NCBI GenBank assembly: GCA_018806985.1
Contig: JADANN010000146.1
Location: forward strand, 434,001 to 498,000
Length of the DNA: 64,000 nucleotides
Direction: 5' to 3'
DNA from: Angiostrongylus vasorum
Taxonomy: Eukaryota > Nematoda > Chromadorea > Rhabditida > Metastrongylidae
Position numbers and translations under genes: made by a program. Positions 1-11,088 of this stretch are shown piece after piece. Positions within the stretch are counted from its first letter, which is position 1; each line of letters starts with the position of its first letter. Below the pieces are notes generated by a model. That model made no database searches. It was given only the letters and a program-made list of their open reading frames with translations, and was not told where the DNA came from.

Positions 1-470
1 TAATCATTGAGTAGTCGCACGATACAAAAACTATCCTCATCCGCAACACTCGTGAAAACAGGCAATGCTCAGAATGCCTCGGCTGCTCTTCTAACGTTTT
101 TCGACTCATAGCCGCCTACTGCTTGCCCACTTTTGCATTGCTAAAGGTTACTAGAACAGTGAATCAAGAATAAAAGTAGTAAACAACTACTCCAGTAATA
201 CAGTACCGGAAAACTGAGACGAGGAACAAGGATGAAAAAAAAGAACTAAACATCGTAAGAACAGAAGAAATAGTTGATTCTAAGAAATACAGACCTAATG
301 TGCAATGTGAAAGGTAAGAAAATAATAATGGATGGTAGATAACATCAGACACAAGCAAGCTATGAAGAACTGAGAAGAGAAAGAAAAATTGTAGAACGGC
401 AACTTGGATCCGCCATAATCGAAAGAAACTCGACACCTTAACTGAATTTACCCTGAATGTGTAACGAATT
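1..470. other. No gene recognised
   Basis: AT-rich sequence before the first R2 dimer; the open frame on the minus strand here is hydrophobic low-complexity sequence partly inside the repeat. Confidence 0.5.
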
Positions 471-480
471 CTAAACAAAG

Positions 481-963
481 ATATTTGCAAAACTCTGGAC
501 CGCAGGTGCCTATGGTGGGGAACGAACGCGCCATTGTCCTTTCCGGGGAGTAACGCGTTCACCACCACACCATGCGGGTCCTTCGCTTCGCCTGTCTCTC
601 AGCTAGTTCCATCGATCTTTTTGCCATAAAAGAGTAGGCAGTAAGTAGAAATGTTAAAATTGTGATTATAACTATAGCCTCAGCTTAACTGGGTTCAATG
701 CCGATTTGGGCTCCCCGGATCAATCCCGTTGACGGGTGATTGCTGATGGCAAAAAGATCGATAGAACTAGCTGAGAGACAGGCGAAACAAAGGACCCGCA
801 CGGTGTGGCGGCGAGCGCGCCACTCCCCGGAAAGGGACAATAGCGCGTTCGTTCCCCACCACAGGCACCCGCGGTCCAGAGCCCTGCAAATATCTCAGCT
901 TCGTTGAAGTTCTATTTCGCAATATACCCTGCCATCAAAAAGAGTAGGCAGTAGGCAAAAAGG
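481..963. mobile_element. R2 inverted dimer, copy 1
   Basis: Two R2 repeats (tRNA-like head GCATGGTGTGGTGGT with a TTCG-CCCC box) face outwards around a palindromic centre (GATCTTTTTGCCAT / ATGGCAAAAAGATC). The unit is flanked by TCTAAACAAAG at 470-480 and 964-974, an 11-base target duplication. The right end carries GGCAGTAGGCAAAAAGG. Confidence 0.75.
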
Positions 964-1211
964 TCTAAACAAAGAATTCCGTCTGAACGACCGTTGTAGA
1001 CAGAATTTGTAAAAGATGTACATTCATATACAAGACACTTCAAACGGCTGTTGAACTGACCTGGGTTTTAATAGTAAATGGCAATCACAGACTAGACGTT
1101 AAGAAACTTGATAAAAAGCTTTCTAACAAAGTCACAGTAAAAACATAACGATTGCTTCTACTGGGAAAATCTATTGCACAATCCATATCAGATTACGTCA
1201 AACCCAAGTAA

Positions 1212-4200
1212 TTACGAGGATAAGGACTCAATCTCTTCCGTAGCCGTGTAATCAGAAATCGGAACATCTCTCTGTGTGCTGCTACTACTACCCATATTCA
1301 AAACTCCTCTGTGTGCTACTTCCACTATCCATATGTCGTAAATCACCAAAAGTATAAGAACCGTCCTCATCTTCACAGGAAACGCAACGCTCCCCTCGCA
1401 GATCAGTCGGTCTTTCGATCGACGGCGATCTCATACGCAGTATTTCATCTTCGGCATAACCATTCAGGTGTCTATCGCCTCTTCTATCATCATCAAATGC
1501 GTTTCGTCGATGTTTGACAGTCTTATTGCTTTCACCAGACACACCACCACTTCGATGTTGCGATGTCTCCTCTGAAACAGGGTTCTTGCGAGTTGGTGAC
1601 TCTAAAATGTCTTCCATTCGGCCATGTCCATCCACTACATCACCGCTCTTTTCTTCACGAATTGTTTGCAACTCTAGCTGAAAATGGTTCAAAATCATTA
1701 TGCATACCGTTTACCAAAGCTAAATTTACGCAAATGTTAATACAGCCAAATTAAACAACTCGTTAAAAAAGGAAAACGAATGTCTTCTATCCAGTTCTTA
1801 CCGAATAGATGGCAATCGAAATAAAAACGTCTAAAAAACTGCAACCATATGCTATTGTATGAAAACTCTTATACACAGCGATGCTGTGGTATTTGAAAAA
1901 ACTCCGGACAGCAGGTGTCTGCGGTAGGGATGGAACACGCTATTACTGAGGGCTAACGCGTTCACTACCACACCATGCGGATCCTTCGTTTTGCCTTTAT
2001 CACATTTCTTATTTCATATAATACCCTGTGGTGAAGAACTGTAGTCGACAGTAAATAAAAAGTTATCTCTTTCTTAAATTCTAACAGAAACCTCGTATTA
2101 TTTCACCCGTTTGTGCATAGGCTTAAATATAACACGATCGAATTTCCAGGTTTACAAAATATACAGCAGAACACAATTTGGAAATGGATGGACTCACATC
2201 GTCTGTTTCCACAGAACATTTACGGTATCGTTGAATTTTATGGTGTAAACCCAAAGCCGACACTTTACGCTTCAAATTATCCATTCCTGAAATGTTCACT
2301 ACCATAAGACCAAACATCGATTCTTAGAAAGATATTACGCAGTCATTGTGAATGCACTGGACTAACCTTCCTCGAGTATCGACGAATGTTCCTTCTCTTT
2401 TGACTCAGGTTGAATGGGTATATCTTCTGGCATTTTTCGTATTCGTAAACTTGCAGTAGTGACCAAACCTTTCCGCCGTTTTTCCTGGAAATACCAAGGT
2501 AAAAGCAGGCAAAGAATTAACAAATAATACTCCCTCACACACGCTGTTAGCAAAAACTACTTGGATATCTGGACGGCTCGTCTTCACTAGTTATGCGGAC
2601 CCCAGCATAATTTCCATCGTTTCGGAGTTTTGCTGATAGACCCATTGTGGTTCATTGGAGGTCCGAGGTCAGCCAGGCCAAAGTCTGCCCCAGGTACTCA
2701 CCACCACAGGCAGTGGCCGCATTTGTGGATTAGAGGGAGATTTGCCACCCTGCGAATAATTTGATATCAGGACGGTGGTGGAACCTGGTACTGATTTAAT
2801 CTTAGCATGGCTTCCTGATGAAAACGAAGGAGTTTTCTCAGCTTGAGAGTCCCTACTGGTGGATGAATTTCCCCGCTGTACATCCCAGCCCAACAGTCAG
2901 GAGTATTTCCCAGCCACGATGAGGCGGTAAACCATTGGGAGATTTGTTAAAATAAATGGTATATAAATCAATATCTGCTACCAACCGCATTTGTTCTTGG
3001 CTCAACGTTTACAAATTGGAACGCACCTACCATATCGCATTAAATAAACAATAGTTCATTAGAGCGAAACTAAAACTAGATATGGGAAAACATGTATAAA
3101 CACCTATAGTCTATGTTTTTGCTCAGCAGACCGCAGCAAAGCAACATAAAACGATTCTCGATACTGTAATTCATAGCAATATAAGAAATTCATGTGGAAC
3201 ACCTACTGCATAATGGTTCCTCCCGGATAACAACTCATCACGTTTTTCCTTAGAAAGTGGATTTTCCAGTAAAGAGTTACGGATCGCACTTGTAACCTAA
3301 AAAAAAAAAAAAAAAAAGGGGAACGTAGGATCGATGTCGGAAAAGCAAGCTTAACGCTGCATTACCTCCAGAAGTCCACAAATAAGACTAAATGTATCTC
3401 CCATTTTAGAAAAAAAAACTTCTGAACGAAAAATAATGTGAACAACTGACTAAAATAACATCGGCCAGAATCTCATACTGAGCCCGCTGGTGCACAGCAT
3501 CAATTGCACGTAGTGCAACATCAGGAGCACCGTTGAAAAGCGCCATATAGACACCAGTTAGTAGCTCCAATAGAAAGGTGGAATTCACGTGTTGACGTGG
3601 CTTCCTTGAAATTAATCTCCTTTGGCAAAAACACCAACAAAGATCAGTTGAAAATTAGCAATCAATCAACACGAAAAACACATAAAACTTCCAGACGTTA
3701 AAATGACTAGTTGGAGTAGAAGTATATTAGGTGGGTATCAACTAAGAAGTGCGTAAGCAAGCAAATGTATCTTAGAGCATAGTAACAAGATAAAAAAAAA
3801 CCCATACTTAGAATGGTCCTCAATGACCTCACACGATTGCTGTGAATCCATCACTTTGCTGACAAAGTTCGTTTCCGGGAAAGAGAATCCGCTCTCGCAA
3901 ATTGAAATTGTAACCAGACAGACGTGTCGAGACACAACATCTGTTGCCAGGAAAACTATGCTGTTATTCACCTGAACGTTATATATGAAATAGCATACTA
4001 TTAAAATAACCAGATGATCATTCTCTAACGGTATATCACACAATCACATCCAAGGGGATACTGGGTTAAACCTCCGATGGGCCCACTCAAGTTGAGGAGT
4101 TCTACCTTTCCACAAATAATTCAAGCCAAGCAGCCCAAAGAAATTACTGTAGAACTCTGATACCAACTCTTGACAACTGTGCTCTCAAAGTTAGTAAATT

Positions 4201-6738
4201 AAGGAGTTTGGCACTAAGATGTGTGACGCTTTTGGTGTCGCTCGGCGCAGCCAAATCATTAGTACTGACGTGAGAGAGAGAATGAGTTTTTAGTAGTGAT
4301 GGCTCCAGCTGCTCGATGAATTACAGGCGATTTACTCGGAAATTCCACTGGAACCATGGAAAGAATCTTCTGAAGAATATCGCTGGTAAATTATAACCTG
4401 ATTGCATAAGCTCAATTTTTCAATCCAAAAGAAATTTTGCTATAGAACAAAACCATAGAAGTTGACAACGACAAAAATGGCCTCTAGAGCTTTGGTGAAA
4501 TTTAGTGGTGATAACGTGTCGAACTGGCACTTTTGAACTTCAATAGTTTTACTTCATTGCACTGTTTGTTCCAGATTCTGTAGAAATGAGAACTCACTTT
4601 AGTCTGTAAATGACATAAAACGATGTAGTAAGCAAAATTGGAAAAAAAAGTAGAGAACCCTAAAGAATTAACGAAAAAAGACGCTTTCTATAGATAATGA
4701 AAACTGACCGACTTCATAATCCGAGTCAAAATCGTGAACTTGGATTGCGACGTGAATGCTTCAAATGTCGGATACGGCCCAACACGTACCGTTGTCTTAA
4801 GAAATGATAGACACAACTGAAGAATTTCATTGTCACGTTCACCAATATCCATACACATTTAGAAAGCTAAGATGATTTAAAAGATATTTCGAATTTTTGG
4901 GTTACTTTGTTTCAAAACATAATTCGACATTTAAATTCACTTTTTTAAGATATTCCTCACACTTCGTCATTATTATAAAAAAGCTTTTCCAAGGATCTCT
5001 CACTAGCTATACCGTGAACAGAATGACTCCTTTCACTCCCATACCCTCTACTTCCTAGTAAGGACTCTGCACCGTTGCTTAAAACTCTTTATCATGTTCC
5101 TTTAGTTTAAACCTTACCCAAAAAGGTTAAACGCACCAAAACAGAGGGCGAATTTCCTGGTTTCGTCATGACAGACTCTGTCAATGCATTTATCTTTGCG
5201 GGATCGTGATATATGCTCGGATAACGGATCGAAGGAATACGCACTTCTTCTACCTATGAAAGGCTATAAAAACTGTGTACCTAAAACGGATGGAAAAGCA
5301 ATGTAAAAAAAATGGACCAAAATACCATTTAAAACTTTATGACGATATAAATGAGCAATAAGGAAGGTGGTGGCTTACTTAGTTAAGTGCATATGAAATA
5401 GAAAGGATGAAAGGCTTTGATCAATCCCTGAGGGACGTGTCATGCATTCGATTTCATTAGGCATCGTTGGAAGTGATTGAATGCATATGTGGCCTTTACA
5501 GTGACTCGCAGTGGCTTACCGATGCATCGAGCCAGTGCTGTTATCCTACCAGACCAGTCTAGTACCAATTTGCCGACCCTGGAGGGATGGAAGGCTTGTT
5601 GGGCCATTGGCGCGGAGATGGATTCCACGTGATTTTTCGGCCCCCACGAGTGGTGTAGGGCTTAGCACACAAAGCACCAATTTGCCGATTCCGAACGGAT
5701 AGACGGCTCCGTGACCCTTTGGCGCCGTGATTGATTCCAAGTGTATTCAAGGGCGCCTGCGTTACACGCACCCTTCCACATGAAATTATAAACTTAAAAC
5801 TCTACCAATAGCTTTTTTTCTTTGGATAGTAACATAATCCACACTACCTTCTTCACCAATGCGTCAGATCCGGGACCACCTTCTAGAATTTCTTCGTTAT
5901 AAACAGCAAGAAAGAAGGTCTCGAATATGGCTACACTCTTCTGTTGTCTTTTGGATAACGCATACAAGTAAGTGCCAATGAAAGACGGGATATACTGCAA
6001 AGCATACTGTCTGAGGACTCCTGAAATAAAGACGGGCATCTAATCAATACCTGGGCAACTGATCAATGCATATAATCAATAGGGACTGGTAGAGAAGAGA
6101 GGACTAAATATAACTGCAACTCCTTGGAACTATGGAAAGCTATGTGTCAAGCATTAATTCATAAAAAATGAGAATGCATCCCGGAAAAAACGAAGTCATG
6201 GATATTGGGCAACAACCGTGCGACAGACTTTCAATGATTCTCTAATCAGTAAAGAAAAAGCAGGAAAACCTCTAGTACTGGCCCTGGTCATACCTTGATA
6301 ATCCACACGGACTAAAACCCCTTCAAAACCACTTCAAAATATTTAAGTCATTTAAAGCATTTTAGCGGTGACCATTCAAATCACTCACCTCCTCTATAGT
6401 ACAGAGCTAAAATCTGCGCAACAAGAGGCTGTACCAAGTCAACGTCCCTAAATTTCAAATGTTAGCTCAAAACGTAAGCTTTAGCTAGATTCGATGTACG
6501 TGGAAGAAAAAGAAAGAAGAAAAAAAAGAAGACAACAGAGGAACGAAAGCGAGAAAAAGTGGTGCCAAGTGAGAAACATTGACCTGTAATTCACACTGAT
6601 GTAGTTGGCACACAACATCGTATTGTGAGCCCATTTGTCAAGGAGTCTCTTCGTGATCTCTACATCGTCGTGACCATTCGATCTGATGGATGTTTTCGAT
6701 AGATCCGTGAGAAAGTCTTGAAACTGCTCACCATTCAT
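1212..6738 (-). CDS. FAM126A: Hyccin (FAM126 family), eleven exons
   Basis: Hyccin is known as a subunit of the PI4-kinase IIIalpha complex (with TTC7 and EFR3) that makes PI4P at the plasma membrane. Exons I can place: 6584-6738, 6390-6447, 5848-6020, 5137-5253, 4709-4816, 3808-3971, 3451-3604, 3207-3296, 2367-2484, 2198-2286, 1212-1677. Family landmarks in order: LALYYRGG, FLAVYNEEIL, IPSIRYPSIYHDP with ALTES, VRVGPYPTFEAF, and ELLTGVYMALFNG followed by RAQYE; these match the vertebrate hyccin core. The last three exons give a polar, Ser/Arg/Asp-rich tail as in the family. Total is about 563 residues against about 520 in human. Phases agree at nearly all junctions. Oddities: GGG at 1291-1293 shifts the last exon out of frame just before a tail ending EEIESLSS; exon 2 is one base short by my count; exon 4 has two possible donors (5137 by phase, 5118 by consensus). 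A weak ATTAAA lies at 1067-1072. Confidence 0.88.
1880..2075 (-). repeat. R2 repeat copy
   Basis: Contains the reverse-oriented tRNA-like head (CACACCATGCGGATCC) followed by the R2 tail sequence ATAATACCCTGTGGTGAA and a CAGTAAATAAAAAGT end. Confidence 0.6.
2565..2945 (+). repeat. R3 dispersed repeat
   Basis: R3 is about 370 bases, starting near TTGGATATCTGGACGGC, with CAGGACGGTGGTGGA in the middle and CCACGATGAGGCGGTAAACC at the end. No tRNA-like head was seen; it is GC-rich, which creates spurious open frames. Confidence 0.65.
5410..5776 (-). repeat. R1 tRNA-derived SINE, chimeric copy
   Basis: R1 has a tRNA-like head (GGCGCGTGTGGCGCAGTGG, with A-box TGGCGCAGTGG and B-box-like GGAATCGATCC) and a roughly 200-base body ending TGATCAACGCCGAGAGC. 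Here one body (5,410-5,640) is followed by part of a second copy (5,670-5,776). Confidence 0.7.
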
Positions 6739-6756
6739 GACTTCATCTGAACGAAT
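6737..6756 (-). promoter_or_regulatory. Splice acceptor just before hyccin ATG, possible SL trans-splice site
   Basis: A TTCGTTCAG acceptor ends at 6747, and the in-frame ATG at 6738 follows after 8 bases. The first residues (MNGEQFQDFL) align with the start of hyccin, so no upstream coding exon is needed. This is the layout of nematode spliced-leader acceptors. A cis intron with a non-coding first exon is the alternative. The 8-base leader contains a minimal out-of-frame ATG. Confidence 0.5.
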
Positions 6757-6759
6757 AAG

Positions 6760-7350
6760 AATAAAAAGAAAACATGGGAAGAGTAAAAATAGGGTCAGGT
6801 AGTTTGATAAGAGGAATTACGCCAAAAATACGGACATTACAGCATAGTAGGAAACAGTATTGGCACTAAGATTGGAAGAAAAAAGAGCTAAGTAGCAAAC
6901 AATTCATACATAATTTCTGTTTTCATCCAATTTGTGTGCGTTCTGTAAAGATTGATGCACACGCACTACACCCCTAAATTACGACGTGTTTTGACACGGT
7001 CGTGACAATTGTGAGGGTTGGCTATTGGTAAGCTGAGATTAAAATGAATTGGACCAGTGGTTTTGGAGAGTATGAAGATGGTGGTATCGAAGTAAACTAG
7101 TGACGATTGAGAAGAACCCTTCAAAAGTGGTGACATCTTTTCCAGAAACGCCTAGGATTACGGTTGTTCCTAGGAAGTATCCCTTTTTCTGGTGAATTGT
7201 TCCTTGTTGTGGTTTGAATTTAGAGTGCTTTCACTCCTAGGTTGTAGGGAATGACATTCAAGGCGAACGAACGATTATCAAAGCAGGGAGGAACTTCTTG
7301 AAATTTTCTGAAAAGTGCTTGATGTAATGTTACTCACTTGAAACGTGATA
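6760..7350. other. Hyccin upstream region, no gene recognised
   Basis: AT-rich with no repeat family seen. It may hold the hyccin promoter; no TATA box stands out. Confidence 0.4.
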
Positions 7351-7354
7351 CTTG

Positions 7355-7728
7355 AATGGCCCGTTCTCACTGGTTGTGCAAGCCCTAGCATAATCTCCAT
7401 TTTTCGGAGATTTGCTGGTTAAGCCACTGTGGTTCCCTGGAGTCCCAGGGTCAGCCCTGCCAAAGTCTGCCCCAGGTCTGCACCACCACAGGCAGTCGCG
7501 GCCCTTGTGGATCAGAGGGAGATTTACCACCATACAACTTTGATATCAGGACGGTGGTTGATCACGGTATTGGTTTACTCTTAGCTAGGCTTCCTGATGG
7601 AAACGCCGGACTCCTTCTCAGCTTGGGAGACCCTGCTAAGGGATGAATCCCCCACTGCACATCGCAGTCAGACACCCAGGGACACCTCTCAGCCGCGATG
7701 AGGCGTTAAACCATTGGGAGGTGATGTA
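7355..7728 (+). repeat. R3 dispersed repeat
   Basis: Matches the 2.6-kb copy throughout and ends CGCGATGAGGCGTTAAACC. Confidence 0.65.
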
Positions 7729-8017
7729 GTGTTAGGTGTAGGAATGTATTTCACCCAAACCCCTTTAGTTAGACATCTTATCCCACTAAATACGAAGAAA
7801 TTCGTCTAAAAGAGATTATTCTTCTTCTGAAGAGGGTGAGAACTCTCTTTTATACTTTGTCACAATTTCGAAACTGTGTCGAACAACGAGGTGCTAAAGT
7901 AAGACATTAAGTGGATAGCAAACTTTCTAAAAAACCCAGATTATTCTTGCCTGTATTAAGACCACTGAAAACAAAATATATTTGAAAGCTTACAACTCAC
8001 GGTCTATTATTAATTAA

Positions 8018-8290
8018 CGGAGCGCGTGTAGCGACTGGTCAGAGGCGCACTGCAATGCATATGAGATCCCGCCCTAAGCTCACAAAAGCCTTCCATCCCT
8101 CCTGAGTGGGCAAAATGGTACCAGACTTGGCTGCTATGATAGCAGCACTTACTCGATACATCGGTATGGCACCGCGAGTCATTGTACAAGTCAGATATGC
8201 ATTCAATCACCTCCAAACGATGCTTAATAAAATCGAATGCATGGCGCATCCTTGAAGGTTTGATGAACGCCGAGAGCTTTATCCTTTTAA
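8018..8290 (+). repeat. R1 SINE copy
   Basis: Head GGAGCGCGTGTAGCGACTGG to tail AACGCCGAGAGCTTTATCC; slightly diverged. Confidence 0.7.
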
Positions 8291-8397
8291 TTTTTTTATT
8301 CGTTCACTTCAACGACAACAGAGCTTGATTGTAATAATGATTTACAGGTATGAGTTATACCTATCGAATGCGATATTCACGCGCAGTGATTTGCTGC

Positions 8398-8655
8398 TCA
8401 TCTTGGCTTAGAAATGTTCCCGGCTGTACAACTATTATGTAAAACAGGGATTCGCCAACTATAGCAGAGTTCACCGGAGGAGAAGAGATTCATGATTTCT
8501 CCTAGAACCTCATCTAGTAATTCCAGGACTCTTTGCCGGATTGATAGCAACCTAGTTGTAAGGTGAGAAACATCGTGCAGATCCACAATGCCTAGCGACC
8601 GCCTATAGTAACAGTCACTTGAATATTTTTGCTGGGACCCATACAGTTCTTCGTC
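8398..8655 (-). CDS. Unidentified coding exon
   Basis: One open frame runs from about EELYGSQQKYSS through DCYYRRSLGIVDLHDVSHL and LLSIRQRVLELLDEVLGEI to a stop at 8398. The residue mix looks like real protein: an amphipathic Leu/Glu-rich helix follows a basic-aromatic stretch, and no repeat family is present here. I do not recognise the family. The acceptor is not clear, because a stop codon lies about 20 bases upstream of EELYG. A donor could be the GTGAAC inside the frame, in which case the last ~30 residues would be intronic. It lies 1.7 kb upstream of hyccin on the same strand, so it could be the 3' end of the preceding gene. Confidence 0.4.
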   Translation of the reverse strand, partial: DEELYGSQQKYSSDCYYRRSLGIVDLHDVSHLTTRLLSIRQRVLELLDEVLGEIMNLFSSGELCYSWRIPVLHNSCTAGNISKPR

Positions 8656-8659
8656 AGGA

Positions 8660-9980
8660 CGGTTAATTCACGTGTTCAAGTAAAGTGTTTATGCTGTAAC
8701 GGACTTACCTACTAGTTATTCATCTAATGCGCATCATGAGGGCAACTGAATGCTTTTAGTGCTTCATCTCTAAGAAAACTCGATATAGCATTCGGGTGTT
8801 AATTTTTAGAATATTCTTCTTTCCGTGTCCTCTCATGTTAACTTTGAAAATCTTTTGGCATCTACAGAATCGTTGACATCGTGTTGGGACGGCTCGTTGA
8901 TATAGGAATACCAAGTAGTTGGGACTCGGTCGAAATTAGCTGCTCGCCTTTGTCTGTGCCACGCGGGGCTATTCGTTACTAGCAGTCACAAAGCCGGGCC
9001 CCTCGAACCTGGGTAATTAAACATTTATACGTATATACATTCTATTTACGCAACAATGCAATGAGATTTGTAATGTGTGTACAATAAATTACAAGTGAGG
9101 TGGTTCAGTGGGTTTTTACCCAATAGAAAACATTAACAGTAGTTCCCAGGACCGACTTTCTATTAACCTCGGCATTGGAATATGGAAGCGTCGTTTTCTA
9201 GTTCAGCAATCGCGAGGTTGTTAAACGGCATACATTTACTTCCATAGAAAAAACACAATACAATACTACAGTAGCTGACGCTTCGGCAGTATCTCTCCAG
9301 AGCCGCTTTTTTTTACGTGCCTTTCAATGAGGAAGATTAGAACAGCTGATTGTGAAAATTAACAATAGTGTATGCACCAATGTAAGAGCTCATAGAGCAA
9401 GAAAATGAAAGGCGTTCGCGGCAGTGAATAAGGGTTAAGAATTGCATGTAATGTACCTGTGAGCAATGAGAGTTTAATTTATGTTAACAACACAACGTAA
9501 TTACAACGGAATCGACGATGACATCAATGTTTTAGCAATGCGGGAGCTAAGGATTACAGTTAATATCATTACAACCTAAGCGAATGAATTTGTAAAGAAA
9601 GATTAAGCGGAAGGGAATAATTGTGATGGAATGGCAACGGCGATCTCCAATGCATCGTCAGACGCCAAATGACCGTGGGCATGGGTAGATCAGAGCGAGT
9701 GGCGTGGGTCGCAAGGTCTCGCCCCTAAGCAATGCATCGTGCCTAGTATTATGCTTGGTGGTGTATCTGATGGTTATAATTGCCGTATTTCCTGCCGTGC
9801 CCGATGGTTAGGATGGGATATGAATGTAGGGCACTAAGCACCATCAGAACACATAAAAAAAAAGTTGCAATAGAGAACGTTATTTTCTGTCAGACAACGT
9901 TTATTGGTTGACTTGTCGACACATCGCTACTGCTTAGAAACCTTTCCAAGGTCTTCTTGAAATACAAACAGTAACAAAAC
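8660..9980. other. Intergenic, one GC-rich patch
   Basis: Apart from the Penelope-associated repeat at 9.2 kb, a GC-rich patch at 9,640-9,850 has no clear gene or repeat assignment. Confidence 0.4.
9160..9310 (-). repeat. Penelope-associated terminal repeat
   Basis: Carries ATTAACCTCGGCATTGGAAT, GCAATCGCGAGGTTGTT and the motif TAGCTGACGCTTCGGC; related to 41.5, 45.4 and 62.3 kb. Confidence 0.55.
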
Positions 9981-9984
9981 AATG

Positions 9985-10240
9985 TTGACTTTTTATTTAC
10001 TGCCATTTACAAGTTTTCACGGCAGGTTATTATTTGTGAAACAACCACAATTATGTAGAGATATTTGCAGAACTCCGGACCGCAGCTGTCTGTGGGGAAC
10101 GAACGCTCTGTCACACTGCGAGAGCTAACACGCTCACCACCACGCCATGCGGGTCCTTCGTTTCGCCTGTCTCTCAGCTAATTCTATCGGTCAGTGCCAT
10201 CAGCAATCACCCGTCAACGGGATTGATCTGGGGGAGAAGA
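9985..10240 (-). repeat. R2 repeat copy
   Basis: Begins TTTTTATTTACTGCC, passes CACGGCAGG and CTCCGGACCGCAG, and ends with the reversed head CATGCGGGTCCTTCG and CTCTCAGCT. Confidence 0.65.
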
Positions 10241-10367
10241 AAAATACAAAATTCTGCCTATCTATATAGTTTCATTCCTTCTGTTGATTTCCATTGACAG
10301 TAATGTAGCTCATTTATAGCTCATTTATACCGTGACCACGTGTATATCCTCTTAACAAAGAAAACCC

Positions 10368-10478
10368 ATGGTGTGGTGGTGGACGCGTTAGTCCTCGGAA
10401 AGGACAATAGTGCGTTCGTTCCCCACCGGAGACACATGCGGTCCGGAGTTTTGTAAATATCTCAGCATCATTGTAGTA
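10368..10478 (+). repeat. R2 repeat copy, head only
   Basis: CCATGGTGTGGTGGTGG head followed by GTTCGTTCCCCACC and GTCCGGAGTTTTG. Confidence 0.6.
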
Positions 10479-10505
10479 ACAAAACAGCTTTATAGAAGAT
10501 CAACA

Positions 10506-10511
10506 TTTATT
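10506..10511 (-). other. Poly(A) signal AATAAA of the cysteine-rich gene
   Basis: A canonical AATAAA on the minus strand lies 39 bases after the TGA at 10550-10552, as expected for a short nematode 3' UTR. Confidence 0.6.
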
Positions 10512-10549
10512 ACATTTCCACTATAAACAAATACATTCGATAGAAGTGG

Positions 10550-11006
10550 TCAATGTTTTCGGCGCCGTCGTAGCCGTCGTCGACAGCACTGATCCATTCC
10601 ACATCCGTAGAAGCCGTCAGAACAATCGCACACTCCATCGGCGAAAGTACACGGTTCGACCTTACATGTTGTAAAATAGTTTCAAAAAAGGTTATCATAC
10701 AAGTTTCGTATCTTGGATTGATAAGCTTATGCGAGGTTGTTGTACAAGTTTTACATCTCCAAGAAGAAGATATTAATTCGAGAAGGTATTGATTACTAGT
10801 ACCGAGGCTAAATGACGGTCAGTTTGAAAATTAAATTAAAGCACTGCTTTTCTTCCTTTCATGGTGTTCCTCACCGAATCTACTTCAGTAGAAATCCAGT
10901 GATTTGTGAAAACCGTATCCATAGCGCGTAGCGAGATTGTTCATCAGTAATTATATGCATAAACGTAAACGAAACTTAAGTGGTTAGGTGGGTGGGTGTC
11001 AATATA

Positions 11007-11088
<82 letters not shown>

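Noticed and set aside
4260..4395. Minus-strand frame KILSMVPVEFPSKSPVIH after CTTCAG
   Set aside because: It looks protein-like, but the hyccin exons on either side join in phase and align without a gap, so it is not needed.
9640..9850. GC-rich patch with an open minus frame
   Set aside because: No start, acceptor, family or repeat match; could be chance.
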